NCBI GenBank assembly: GCA_963575745.1 | Contig: CAUYUJ010015714.1 | Span: forward strand, 131,001 to 195,000 | Length of the DNA: 64,000 nt | Direction: 5' to 3' | Source: Prorocentrum cordatum | Lineage: Eukaryota > Sar > Dinophyceae > Prorocentrales > Prorocentraceae | Shown here: in pieces, positions 51,072 through 60,725 of the stretch | Layout: the number at the start of each line of letters is the position of its first letter | Numbering within the stretch: the first letter of the stretch is position 1 | The notes under the pieces: generated by a model | What the model was told of the DNA's origin: nothing | The model's input: the letters and a program-made list of their open reading frames with translations, nothing else | The model's database searches: none | Made by a program: the position numbers and the translations under genes

Positions 51072-51363
51072 CCCTCCCTCCTTCATCCTCCTCCTTCTCC
51101 TCCTCCTCCTCCTCCTCCTCCTCCCCCACTCCTCCCTCCTTATGCTCATCGTCATCATAATCATCGTCATCAGCATCATCATCATCCTCATCATTATCAT
51201 CAGCATCATCATCATCCGCATCATCATCATCGTCATCATCACCATCATCATCAGCATCATCACCACTATCATCATCGTCAGCTTCATCACCATCACCACC
51301 AGCATCATCAGCATCAGCAGCAGCAGCATCGTCATCATCATAATCAGCAGCATCATCCGTAGC
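51072..51363 (+). repeat. (CTC)n tract then (ATC)n tract
   Basis: CTC triplets to 51125, then ATCATC and AGCATC triplets to 51360. Both lie within the predicted intron 50327-51524. Confidence 0.92.
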
Positions 51364-51524
51364 CATGTTGGCGCAAGTTCTAAGCACGAATCTTTGGTGC
51401 TGCGAGGTTGCTCGCAGCGGATGGGACTGCTCGAAACCTGGGCACAGTTGCCCTTGCTTTGCGTACACCTCCCTCCCCCACTCGCTCGGATTCCGCTCTG
51501 CTCACGGGCGCGGTGGCACCGTAG

Positions 51525-51612
51525 AAGTCTGACCATTGTGTCTTGGTCACGGCATTGGTTGCCGAGGCGACCAAGATGAGCGCGGCTTGCGAGAAGATCG
51601 GCGAATCCTTCG
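51525..51612 (+). CDS. exon b of the four-exon gene
   Basis: Acceptor GTAG (or the overlapping GTAGAAG) precedes KSDHCVLVTALVAEATKMSA, then ACEKIGESF and one extra base before GTATGG. Both acceptor choices are phase 0. The one-base remainder joins exactly with the two bases at the start of the exon at 53386 to give Glu. The segment has a clear amphipathic helical pattern. Confidence 0.55.
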
Positions 51613-51964
51613 GTATGGTCTTTCCATACATATATATAATATATATGTATATATATATATATATATATATAGGAGGTGAGGGGGTGAGATCGAAGTGGAA
51701 CGGAGAGCCCCCCTACCGGGAAATCGGTTTCGGTTTCGTGTTCGTGCGTGCCATGCGTGCGGGCGAGGCGAAGCTGCGTGGGCGGGTGAGAGGCAAGTCT
51801 CCTGTGGCTGAGGCGCGGACGGACCAAATGATTCCCTTCCGGCGTCCGGTGGCGCGCGGTGTCCCGCCGGTGTCCCGCTGTGGCTGAGGCGCGGCCGGAC
51901 CAAATGATTCCCTTCCAGCGTCCGGTGGCGCGCGGTGTCCCACTGGTGTCGCGCCGGTGTCCCG

Positions 51965-52063
51965 TCGGTGTCCCGATGATGACGGTGATGATGATGTCGA
52001 TGATGTTGATGATGATGATGGTGATGATGATGATGATGTTGATGGTGATGATGATGGTGTCCC

Positions 52064-52106
<43 letters not shown>

Positions 52107-52156
52107 TTTATGATGATGATGATGATTCTGATGATGATGATGATGATGATGTTGAC

Positions 52157-52187
<31 letters not shown>

Positions 52188-52970
52188 GTGATGATGGTGA
52201 TGGTGATGGTGATGTTGGTGATGATGATGGTGTCCCGATGATGATGATGGTGTTGATGATGATGATGATGATGTTGCTGATGATGATGGTGTCCCGATGA
52301 TGTTGATGATGATGTAAATGATCTGGATGATGTTGGTGATGATGGGATGATGATGACGATATGATGATGAGGATGATGATGATGGTGGCCCGGTGATGAT
52401 GGTGATGATGAGGTTGATGGTGAGGCTGTTGGTGATGATGGTGATGATGATGGTGCCCCGATGATGATGATGCTGATGTTGATGTTGATGATGATGATGG
52501 CGATGATGTTGCCCCGATGATGATGATGTTTATGATGAGGATGATGATGAGGTGATAATGATGATTTTGATGATGGTGGCCCGATGGTGATGATGATGAT
52601 GCTGATGTTGATGATGATGATGGTGCCCCGATGATGATGGTGATGGTGACGATGATGATGGTGTCCCGATGATGATGATGTTCTTGATGATTTTGCTGGT
52701 GGTGATGATGGTGCCCCGGTGATGATGATTATGCTGATGATGCTGTTCACGATGATGATGAGATGATGCTGATGATGGTGGTGTTTCGATGATGATGGTG
52801 ATGCTGGTGTCCCGATTTTGATATTGTTGATGATCATGGTGACGATGATGGTCTCCCTTTGATGATGAGCTTGTTGATGGTGATGGTGATGAGGTGATGA
52901 TGATGGTGTCCTGGTGATGATGATAATGTTGATGACGTAGATGACGATGATGTTGAGGATGATGATGACG
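51965..52970 (+). repeat. (GAT)n array with recurrent GTCCCGATGATG
   Basis: About 1 kb of GAT-rich triplets punctuated by ggtg(t/c)cccgatgatg roughly every 60-130 bp, giving a higher-order structure. Confidence 0.93.
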
Positions 52971-52974
52971 TTGA

Positions 52975-53205
52975 TTGTGAGATCGATTGTTATATAGATA
53001 GTGAGATTGATTTGAGACCGGATTTGAGATCGATTGTGAGATCGATCGTGAGATCGATTGTGAGATCGACAGTCAGATCGATTGTGAGATCGATTGAATG
53101 AAATAGATCGAGTGATATTGATTGTGAGATCGATCGAGTGAAATCGGTCGAGCGAGACCGATAGTGAGATCGATAAGGAGATCGATCGTGAGACCGATTG
53201 AATGC
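52975..53205 (+). repeat. GATCGATTGTGA satellite
   Basis: About nineteen 12-bp units of gagatcgattgt with gatcgatcg variants; rich in the GATC palindrome. Confidence 0.9.
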
Positions 53206-53315
53206 GACGTTGGTTCCTCCTCCCCCGAACCTCCTTATCACCCGAAGGGTGGTTGTATAGGTGTATATATATATATACATATACACACATGTGTATGCAC
53301 ATATCGCTCTCTCTA

Positions 53316-53352
<37 letters not shown>

Positions 53353-53385
53353 ACTCATGTTGCCGCTCTTGCTGCTTCCATCCAG

Positions 53386-53722
53386 AGTATCAGGCTTGTC
53401 TCGGCAGTCAGAAAGCTAATTCGGAGAAGACAGAAGAGGCATTGGACGAGATTGCTAAGTGGCCTTCCTCCGCTGGTGGGATGGGCATGAACGACAGGAG
53501 TGACAGCAGTAGCGGGAGTATCCACACGAAGCCTCGGCTCTCCTCTACTCGCTCCGTTCGTATGGATTCCCTTGGTCTCTTGAGCAAGGGGATTGTCGCG
53601 GGTACCGAAGACGAGTTCTTCCGTGAACTGTTGCGTAATGCCAGTGCCATTGTTATCTCAGCATGTGCATCTCAAAAGGTCCCGATTGTGATGAGGGTTT
53701 CCGTCAGACTTTTCCGAAGAAG
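53386..53722 (+). CDS. exon c of the four-exon gene
   Basis: The CT tract (53300-53355) and CCATCCAG precede an exon of 337 nt: two bases completing Glu, then YQACLGSQKANSEKTEEALD, EIAKWPSSAGGMGMNDRSDS, a Ser/Arg-rich stretch, VAGTEDEFFRELLRNASAIV and ISACASQKVPIVMRVSVRLF. It ends two bases into an Arg codon before GTGGGAGG. The middle is a Ser-rich linker likely to be phosphorylated; the end is a globular, partly hydrophobic segment. Codons are less GC-biased than elsewhere. No family recognised. Confidence 0.62.
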
Positions 53723-53865
53723 GTGGGAGGAGGAGGAGGAGGAGGAGGAGGAGGAGGAGGAGGAGGAGGAGGAGGAGCAGGAGGAGGCGGAGGAGGAGGA
53801 GGAGGAGGAGCTCTTGGCGGTCCCTTCGGCTGATGCAGCAGACAAAACCGTGACCACCTCCGCAG
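53723..53865 (+). other. predicted 143-nt intron consisting mainly of (GAG)n
   Basis: GTGGGAGGAGG...CCTCCGCAG. About 90 nt are pure GAG triplets. The reading frame happens to stay open through it as poly-Glu, so retention would insert an acidic run. Splicing restores a hydrophobic sequence in a different frame. Confidence 0.5.
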
Positions 53866-53903
53866 GAGTTTCCTGGCTGTGTTCTCGCTCAAGAAGCCGA
53901 AAG
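53866..53903 (+). CDS. exon d of the four-exon gene
   Basis: One base completes the Arg codon, then SFLAVFSLKKPK, with one base left before GTGGGCC. Phase agrees with the exon upstream. The next exon would need to start with two bases; DGSFVRMPGLWRRF near 54196 fits the phase but is not otherwise supported. The gene therefore remains incomplete at its 3' end. Confidence 0.45.
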
Positions 53904-54289
53904 GTGGGCCGGTCCCTCGCGACCGTCTTCGGGGCCTCTTGGGGCCCTCCTGGCCTGTCCTGGGGCCCTCCTTGGCTCCGAAAAACCCCAGGTGGCACGC
54001 GGGAGGCCCCGAGAGATTTGGCAGTTTGGGATCCGTGCCCTGTACAGATTCTCAGGAGCGCTTGAGGGATTTGGCAAAAGACTCGAGGACACGACCACTC
54101 CGTGCCCAGCAGCACGGTGGCGGATTTCTGTGGCTCTTCCAGACACAGCAAGGCCACTAGATAAGACAACGCGACGTGCAGAGCTTGTTTTCTAAGACGG
54201 AAGTTTCGTGAGAATGCCCGGTTTGTGGCGACGATTTGGACAAGGACGACGGCGATGGCGAGTACGACCACGAGGACGACGACGGCGGC

Positions 54290-54325
<36 letters not shown>

Positions 54326-54522
54326 TAGGACGAGAACGACGACGACGACGACGCCTGGCAGGACCTGGACGCCACTGCCGCGGCCCTCGAGCTCGCTCCT
54401 GGCCTGGGCCCCCCGCGGCGGGGCCTGTGGCTCTTCTGCGGCAGGCCGCCCGCCGCCCGCCCGCCCGCCGGCCGCCACTGAGTGCGGCGCCGCGGAGAGC
54501 CGGTCGCCAGGGGGGAGGCAGA
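53904..54522. other. no secure gene; (GAC)n at 54290-54350
   Basis: Begins with a short TCTTGGGG minisatellite. Possible exon near 54196-54260 (see exon d). A 60-bp GAC/GGC tract follows, then GC-rich spacer. Confidence 0.3.
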
Positions 54523-54714
54523 ATCCCCAGCCCCCCTCGCGTTGTGAAAAAATCACGACGGGAGGTTTTGCATTATTTTGGGGGCTCTGGGGGCCCTTTC
54601 CTGGCCCTCGGGACCGTCAAGCAACGACTCAGGACGAAAAGCCGGTCCCAGGGAATGGGTCCAGACCGCTGGGGGTCGACGTCATGGAAAAATCACGACG
54701 TCGGGGGTCGGGGG
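54523..54714 (-). mobile_element. MITE-like element family A, copy 4 (reversed)
   Basis: Reverse complement of copies 1 and 3 across the whole unit, with tcacgacgggaggttttgca, gaccgtcaagcaacgactca and cccagggaatgggtccagac. This copy's ends are ccccagcccccctcg and gacgtcgggggtcgggg. A more diverged relative is at 61310-61420 (+). Confidence 0.75.
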
Positions 54715-55027
54715 AAAGTGCGGTCAGGATCCCTGGGATGGCCTGCCGCTCCGCCCGTTCTGGCCGACCCTGCCCCGGCGCGACACGCCAGCTGCTTCCC
54801 GTTCCCCGAGCGGCCACGTGCCGAGCCTGTCCCAGCCTCCCGCCCCGCGGAGCGGAGCGGAGCACGCTGTCCGCTCGCGGGGCACGGCGTGTCGCCGGGG
54901 CCGCCGCAGCGGTGGGTCTGGGGCGGCCGGCCGCGCATCTCACGGCAGGGTACAGGCCGAGGGCCTCGCCGGAGCAGCTGAGCAGCTGAGCTGAGCGGCC
55001 GGCGCTCGAGGAGGTCAGCGCGTCGCG
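54715..55027. other. no secure gene
   Basis: GC-rich spacer of about 310 bp with frames open on both strands and nothing to choose between them. gcggagcgga and gtcgcc.gggccgcc (54845-54905) resemble 30700-30760. Confidence 0.3.
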
Positions 55028-55165
55028 GTGGGGGAGACGCTGCCCAAGCAGCTCTTGACCTCGCGGCAAGCTGCTTGCCGAAGCAGGCGCATCGCCATCA
55101 TGGACTCTGCGTCTGCCTTCAAACTGCCTCGCCCGTACTGCCAGGCCCCTGTGCGTGCGGCGAGA
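55028..55165 (+). CDS. possible exon, unknown product
   Basis: A + frame reads VAVGETLPKQLLTSRQAACR, then SRRIAIMDSASAFKLPRPYC, followed by CAG and a GC dinucleotide near 55160. The AG at about 55018 would be the acceptor in phase 0, which does not match the donor at 53903, so it is not its direct successor. No family recognised. Confidence 0.28.
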
Positions 55166-55799
55166 ATGCAGTCCCCCCCCCCAGGATTTGCAAAGCGTCA
55201 GGATGAGGGGGGGGCCATGCGTGCTGGCGTTGTAGAAATTCGAGGACGCAGGGGGGTGCCGCGGCGACACGCTATGCAAAAGTTCCTTACCGTAAGCCGT
55301 TTCAGGGCGTTGCAAAACGCTTTCAGAGCGTTCCAGGGCGCTCTGGAACGGCCGCGTCGCCCAAGCGCCGCGGCGGCGTCCGCCGCCCACAACGGCCACA
55401 GCGGCCTCGAGTTTTTTTTGTTACAGCAGTTCTGTTTTTTAAGCAAATATCCCCCCCCCCCCCTCGGGGCCCCGCCAAGACCGCAACCATCGGCGGCAAA
55501 TCTCCGGTACCACCCTCCCGGTGGCCCAAGAGAGCCCCTGGAGGGCACAGGACGCCCCCGAGACAGCCCGGCAGTGCTCCGAGTCTGTCCGGGCCACGAC
55601 CGAGCCGAGGGACCGAGGACCGACAACTCGGCGGGTACATCGCTGCTTCTCTCGGAAAGAACGCGGGCCGAAGTCGCCTCGCTCGAACGTGGAGGCCACT
55701 CAGATCGGCGGCGTAGCCAAGCAGCGGGGTGGCCGCTAAGCTGAGAGGCACAATCAAACAGCGGGATGGCCGCTAAGTTGAGAGGCGCCCGAGGCAGGC
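55166..55799. other. no secure gene
   Basis: GC-rich. Contains gcgttgcaaaacgctttcag and gcgttccagggcgct palindromic repeats (55305-55345) and a C-run at 55450. The motif cagcggg(g/a)tggccgctaagctgagaggc is duplicated at 55721 and 55757. Confidence 0.35.
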
Positions 55800-56144
55800 T
55801 CACATGCGCTCGCTGAAGATATCGTCGTCGTCCGCGTCGAGGAGCTGGGGGATCTCCGACTGCGGGCGGAAGTCGGCGAGGAGGCCGCCCGCCTGCGTGG
55901 CCCTCGTCTTCGTGTTCTTCGTCGGGTCGTTGGGGCTCTCGTCCTCCGTGGCGCTGCTGTCGCTGCTTGGCTTGATGCTCCCGCTGCCTGGCTGGTAATG
56001 GGCTTGGCCGTGCGCGCCGCCGCGCTCGCTCTGGCCTCGGGGGGACATCGCCTCTCGCGGTGGCCTGGTGGGCGATGGGGGCCCGAGGATGGAGCATGGA
56101 GACCCCGAGGTCGCACTTGAAAGGCTCGAGCCGTGGTGGTTCAT
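55800..56144 (-). CDS. hydrophilic protein or terminal exon with acidic C-terminus, up to 114 aa
   Basis: On the - strand an ATG at 56144 opens MNHHGSSLSSATSGSPCSIL, then Pro/Arg-rich sequence, HYQPGSGSIKPSSDSSATED, ESPNDPTKNTKTRATQAGGL and LADFRPQSEIPQLLDADDDD, ending IFSERM and a TGA at 55800-55802. The second half has the composition and codon choice of a genuine, probably disordered, protein region with an acidic end. The upstream part overlaps the approach to a family C repeat, so this may be a terminal exon with its acceptor near 56050 rather than a full gene. It lies 650 bp downstream of another - strand gene and could be its alternative last exon. Confidence 0.5.
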   Translation of the reverse strand: MNHHGSSLSSATSGSPCSILGPPSPTRPPREAMSPRGQSERGGAHGQAHYQPGSGSIKPSSDSSATEDESPNDPTKNTKTRATQAGGLLADFRPQSEIPQLLDADDDDIFSERM

Positions 56145-56189
56145 GGAGGAGGGCGGGGGGGGGGGGGCGGCGACGCTTCGAGGTCTGAC

Positions 56190-56480
56190 CCATTGCAACA
56201 GCTCGTCGGATGAGGGGCTGCAGGTTTTCAAAATGGGGCTCTCGCATTGGCGCGGCGGACATTCGTCTTAAACGTTTGCAGCAGTTACACACATGATGTC
56301 TGGATGTGTGGATGGCTGGAGGTCAGATGATTTTCAAAATGGGGCTCTCGCCTTGGCACCGCGGGCATTCGTCATAAAAGTGTGCAGCAATTACACACAT
56401 GGAGGATGGCTGGTTTTCAAAATGGGGCCCTCGCCTGGGCGCCGCGGGCATTCGTCTTGAACGATTGCAACCACCCGCCA
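56190..56480 (+). repeat. family C repeat, locus 3
   Basis: Three units of 95-100 bp with ttttcaaaatggggctctcgc, gcattcgtcttgaacg and ttgcagcagttacacacatg. Best preserved of the three loci. Confidence 0.8.
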
Positions 56481-56794
56481 CCCGAGAGGCACAACCAATC
56501 TATAAATCAGCGGTGGCGGGATTGCGCGGAAGCGCCACTGGATGCAACTGCGGAGGGAGCCGCTAAGAACAGAGCTCCCGAAGTTGGGTCCTCGCTCGGC
56601 ATGCGCAGCGGCTGCATATGGTTGGGTCCTTCGCCAAAGCGTTTCTTTTTCATGGCCGATGCGCGCCTGGGCACGCACGATCCATGACTCAAATTACTGG
56701 GCGCGGCCTGCCAGCAGCAGCGTGCGAACGCGATGTTACATCGCGATCCTGCTGGGAAACACCGCAACGACCCGAGCCGAGCAACGCGCGAAGC
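56481..56794. other. no gene recognised
   Basis: About 310 bp between the repeat and the end of the - strand gene. Short frames only. Confidence 0.35.
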
Positions 56795-57920
56795 CTAGTT
56801 GTCCCGCTTCTGCGGTTTCGGGTACATCGCCCGATACTCGCGCGCCCACCCCTCACGCGTGGCCATCGCGAGACCCATGTGCCACTGCACGTTCGGGTTC
56901 TTCTTCCCGCCGCTGTCCCCTTACCTGCCGCTCGCGCGGAGCACGCCGCTGCCTTGGAAGCGGTCGCTCGTGATCACCCTGGCGGCAGGCGGCTGCGGCG
57001 GCTCGCCCGAGCTGCTGGCGCCTGGGCTGGTGTCGGCGGCTGGCGCCTGTGCTGGCGTCTGTGCTGGCGGCTCGCCCGAGCTGCTGGCGGCTGTGCTGGT
57101 GTCGGCGGCTGGCGCCTGTGCTGGCGTCTGTGCTGGCGGCTCGCCCGAGCTGCTGGCGGCTGTGCTGGCGGTGGCGGCTGGCGGCTGGCCCGCGCTGCTG
57201 GCGCCTTCTGGTTCACCGATGCTCTGGGCCGCCGCCTGTGCTAGTGTAGGCAGATGGCTGCTGGCGGCTGTGCTGTGGTAGGCGGCTGGCGTCTTGGCCG
57301 AGCTGCTGGCGCCCTCTGTTTCACCGATGCTCGGTGCTGGCGGCGCAGGCTTCTTGAAGCCTCGGGCCTTGCACTTCTTGGGCTGCGGGCACGGGATCCA
57401 CTTCGGCGTCTGCGGCAGCATCGGTTGATGTCGGCCCGAGTCGTTGCATGCGACGTCGGCTTGGTGCAGGGTGCTGGCGTAGACGGAGCGGCGACTGGCT
57501 GGCGTCTGGCGGTGGCTGGCGTCTGGCTGCTGCTGGCTGCTGGCGTCGGCTGGCTGCTGGCGTCGGCTGTGCTGGCGTCTGGCTGGCTGGCGTCTGGCTG
57601 GCTGCTGGCGTTGGCTGGCTGCTGGCGTCGTCTGTGCTGGCGTAGTAGCTGGCCGCTTCGTCCGCGTAGTAGCTGGCCGCCTCCTCCGCCTCTACCGTCG
57701 TCATGGCCTGCATGTGTGAGGGCGTCGCCACGTATGTTGGCCACCACGGCGCGTGCTCCTGCCCCCAGAACCGCGCGCAGTCGTGCGCGAACGCGGCCTG
57801 CCACTGGCGCTGGTACTCCAGGTGCGCCTCGACCGCCGCCGCGTCGCTGAGGGCTGGGACTGGAGGCCCTGCTGCGCGCCAGTCCAGGAAGCCCAGCGCC
57901 GTGGCGTCGTCGTCCGACAT
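56795..57920 (-). CDS. Ala/Pro-rich linker protein, multi-exon, unknown function
   Basis: ATG at 57920: MSDDDATALGFLDWRAAGPP, VPALSDAAAVEAHLEYQRQW, QAAFAHDCARFWGQEHAPWW, PTYVATPSHMQAMTTVEAEE, AASYYADEAASYYAST (residues 1-96), a Trp/Tyr/His-rich globular start. The C-terminal part, one frame over, reads ASTLHQADVACNDSGRHQPM, LPQTPKWIPCPQPKKCKARG, then an Ala/Ser/Pro/Gln linker with a duplicated SSSGEPPAQTPAQAPAADTS unit, and ends NPNVQWHMGLAMATREGWAR, EYRAMYPKPQKRDN, TAG at 56795-56797. The two halves join in frame if the 163 bp between the 11-bp repeats at 57634-57644 and 57471-57481 is removed. A TAA at 56921-56923 interrupts the second half at an AG|GTAAGG site. Family not recognised; the layout suggests a scaffold or adaptor with two conserved ends. 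Confidence 0.55.
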
Positions 57921-58154
57921 CGCACAGCCGCCGCCAGCCGCCGCACAGCCGCCGCCAGCCGCCGCCTTCGGCGGCGGCGCAGAGCCGCTCTGGCCCTGGC
58001 CCTGGCGCAGAGCCACGCGCGGCTGCGGGGGGGGGGAGCACGATGGATGGGGGAGGGATAGGGGGGGGTCGAAGGAGGAGGAAGGAGGAGGGAGCGACGA
58101 TGACGACGATGTCTCCGTGCTTTCCCGCCCTGCCATGTGCACCAGCAGTTCCAC
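57921..58154. other. no gene recognised; likely 5' flank of the - strand gene
   Basis: Contains a duplicated cagccgccgccagccgccg block immediately upstream of the start codon at 57920 and a G-run at 58027-58036. Confidence 0.4.
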
Positions 58155-58645
58155 CACGAGACAACTGACGGCACTTGAGCTACATATATGGACTGATGAG
58201 GAGGGGACATGGGCTCTTCCCAAGACGCGGGGCCTGAGTGCCCCAGGGCCCAACAAACATTGGAAACGTCTGTGGGTTTCATGACGACGCCGACGACGAC
58301 GACGACGCCGACGACGATGCGGCGGCCCACACGGGGCCCCCTCGCGGCCCCCTCGGGGGGTGAGGGGGGGCCCTCCTTCCCTTCTTCCCCCTCTTCCTAA
58401 GGCAGGCCAGACTCTAGGCAAACGTGCTGCCACCCCATGCGATTTCAGCGGGGAACCGCTCGACGCGCATCGCAGCCCCAGAATGCACGGAACGTATGGA
58501 ATTTATTATTTAGCTCTACTCAAGATCATAGAACTTACATAAATAATGAAATAAGTTGCCTAAGTCCAATCTGTTCTACTTCAACATTAAAGTCTTATAT
58601 ATGTAGCTCAAGCGCCGTCAGCTGTCTCAGTAGGGAGCCCCACCC
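58155..58645 (+). mobile_element. inverted-repeat element, about 490 bp
   Basis: Left end gagacaactgacggcacttg then agctacatatat; right end tatatatgtagctcaagcgc then cgtcagctgtctc. The ends are inverted repeats of about 33 bp with three or four mismatches. The interior has a GAC/GCC tract and an AT-rich half with short A/T-rich frames. No transposase is visible. Confidence 0.6.
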
Positions 58646-58860
58646 CCCTCCGCTCCGAACCCAGACATTTGACAATGAGGCTTTGTTCAATGCGCGGCCC
58701 CAGATGCCCTGGCCCCTTCCCCGTGGGCTTACCCGATCCACTTCTGCTGGCCCCAGAACCCTATCAGGGACCGCAGAGGCCAAATTTGGGACAAAACAAG
58801 CCAGGATTCATCCGACTCACACCGCCCGGGAAACTGGCCCCCCCTTTCGCCCCGGAGGCT
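58646..58860. other. no gene recognised
   Basis: About 215 bp of spacer before the exon-like segment at 58865. Confidence 0.35.
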
Positions 58861-58864
58861 CTTC

Positions 58865-59007
58865 GTGCGTGTCGTTGCCCCCGTGATCCCCGAGCTCGCT
58901 CGGGAGCAGGACCAGCCGGAGGAGGCGGCGGCCGCTGCCGGCACCGGCGCCGGCGACGCGAGCGGCGAGGAGCCCCGTCTTCGACCGACGGGGCACGATC
59001 GGCGGAG
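58865..59007 (+). CDS. exon-like segment, Ala/Glu-rich
   Basis: A + frame reads VRVVAPVIPELAREQDQPEE, then AAAAAGTGAGDASGEEPRLR and PTGHDRR before GGAG followed by GTGTGTGG. Nearly all codons end in G or C. It leaves phase 2. The acceptor is not certain. No family recognised. Confidence 0.35.
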
Positions 59008-59373
59008 GTGTGTGGGGGTGGGCGACCGCACAAGGCTTCCGAGGGGCTGTTTGTTCCGTTTTCTATTCTTAGCTCCTCGTCCTTCCCCTTTTTCTTCGCG
59101 TTCCCTGGTTCGGCTCCTCGTGTTCAGTCCCCTCTTCCTTGCTCCTCGTCTTTCCTCTCCCCTCTCCTCGCGTGCCCTGGGCTCCCTGATGCGCCCTCGG
59201 GCCCCCCGGGAGAGGCAGCGAGGGAGAGGGAGGGAGGAGCAGGGCCGCCGACGTCCAAGTGGGCTTTTTTACCCTGGCGGTGGCGCCATCACGCCGCCAG
59301 GAGCCGGCGACAGAGGGCGCCCCTCCTCCTCCTCCTCCTCCTCCTCCTCCTCCCCATCGTTTTTTTTTTGTAG

Positions 59374-59417
59374 AGGCCTTCAGAGCCCCCGTGAAGCCTA
59401 ACAAACAGAACCGTTGA
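59374..59417 (+). CDS. possible terminal exon, 14 codons to a stop
   Basis: A CTC tract, a T10 run and GTAG at 59373 form a textbook 3' splice site. The following 44 nt give two bases plus AFRAPVKPNKQNR and a TGA. The phase (needs one upstream base) does not match the donor at 59007, so another exon or donor is required. It is short, so chance cannot be excluded. Confidence 0.3.
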
Positions 59418-59454
59418 GAGCCCGCAGCACCAAAGACGACGCCTTAGCACGTCC

Positions 59455-59560
59455 TTCTTCTTCCAATACCCCCTCCACGTCCTCCTCCTCGTCCTCCTCC
59501 TCCTCGTCCTCCTCCTCCTCGTCCTCCTCCTCCATTTCCCTCCCACCCGGCTGGTGCCCC
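59455..59560 (+). repeat. (CTC/GTC)n pyrimidine tract
   Basis: CTCCTCGTCCTC triplets in an 18-bp higher-order pattern, followed by a C-run (59560-59573) and a T-run (59620-59632). Confidence 0.9.
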
Positions 59561-59573
59561 CCCCCCCCCCCCG

Positions 59574-60055
59574 CGGGAGCGACCGCCGTTCGAGCCCAGA
59601 ACGCGGAGGGGGTGCTCCCGTTTTTTTTTTTTTTGTTTCGCCGGCTCCCAGCCAGGCTCCGCTCGGACGGACTGGCTGACCTCCTCCACCTTCTCCTACG
59701 CTCCGCTCGGACGGACTGGCTGACCTCCACCTCCTGCTCCCTCGCCCTCCTTCCCCTTCCACTTTTGAACCGTTTCCCTCCTCTTCCTCTGCTTCTTCCT
59801 TCTCTCTTTTCCTCCTCCCTTCCTTCATTTCGTATCGCGATGTGTCGCACTCACACGTAATTAGGTGGAAGAGATACTATAAATGGAACGAGCAAGTGCA
59901 ATAGGAAAAACAAGATGGCAATGTATGATGAGGATCCGGAGTTTGCTATCCGCCATGGATGGGCTGTGCGCTGAAAGTGAAGCGGAGCAGGAGTATACCA
60001 ATAAGTTGGAGGAGGAGGTTCAGGAGGAGGATCAACCCATTAATGGACAGATTGC
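59574..60055. other. no secure gene
   Basis: A 45-bp duplication (ctccgctcggacggactggctgacctcc at 59658 and 59700) lies in pyrimidine-rich DNA. The stretch 59880-60050 is AT-richer, with no supported frame. Confidence 0.4.
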
Positions 60056-60107
60056 CATATGTTTACACATACATGCATGCATACATGCATACATGTATAA
60101 CCTGATT

Positions 60108-60138
<31 letters not shown>

Positions 60139-60725
60139 CACATGTAGTACACATATGCGTACGCAAATACATTTACATACGCAACATCACAAGCATATGA
60201 AGCTGTATATACAGATGCGCACATATCACATATAACTGTACAATTACATATGTATATACATAGATATGCACATACACATATACATGAACACATACCACAC
60301 ATTTACGCACACACAATTTTACACATGCCAAGCTGTATACATATAGCCATATGTAGTGATGTCAAATCCATCCACATCCACGTGCACATATACATACATG
60401 CATACATACATACATACATGCATGCATGCATACATACATACATACGTACATACATACATGCATGCATGCATACACGCATGCAAGTTTGCATGCATACATA
60501 CATACATACATACATACGTACATGCATACATACATGCACGCGTACATGCATGCGCGTATGCATGCACACATACATACATACACACATACGTACATACATA
60601 CATACATGCATGCATACATGCAAGCGTGCATGCATGCATACATACATACATACATACATACATACGTACGTACACATATACAGATACATATACATATACA
60701 GATACCTAAAAGTATACATATACAT
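60056..60725 (+). repeat. (TACA/TGCA)n tetranucleotide array, 670 bp
   Basis: catacatacatgcatgcata units with TA-rich stretches; the complement of the 7530-7795 array. All six frames are open in parts, giving His/Thr/Tyr- or Met/Cys/Tyr-rich translations with no meaning. Confidence 0.95.

Larger units (their letters stand above)
51613..53385 (+). other. predicted intron of 1773 nt filled with microsatellites
   Basis: GTATGG...CATCCAG. Contents in order: a TA tract (51628-51672), a near-duplicate of about 70 bp containing gtggctgaggcgcgg.cggaccaaatgattccctt (51805 and 51883), the GAT array at 51965-52970, the GATCGATTGTGA array at 52975-53205, a (TA)n/(CA)n stretch and a 70-bp CT tract next to the acceptor. 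Confidence 0.5.

Noticed and set aside
60056-60725. Open frames rich in His/Thr/Tyr or Met/Cys
   Set aside because: Product of the TACA/TGCA tetranucleotide; no non-repeat coding on either side.
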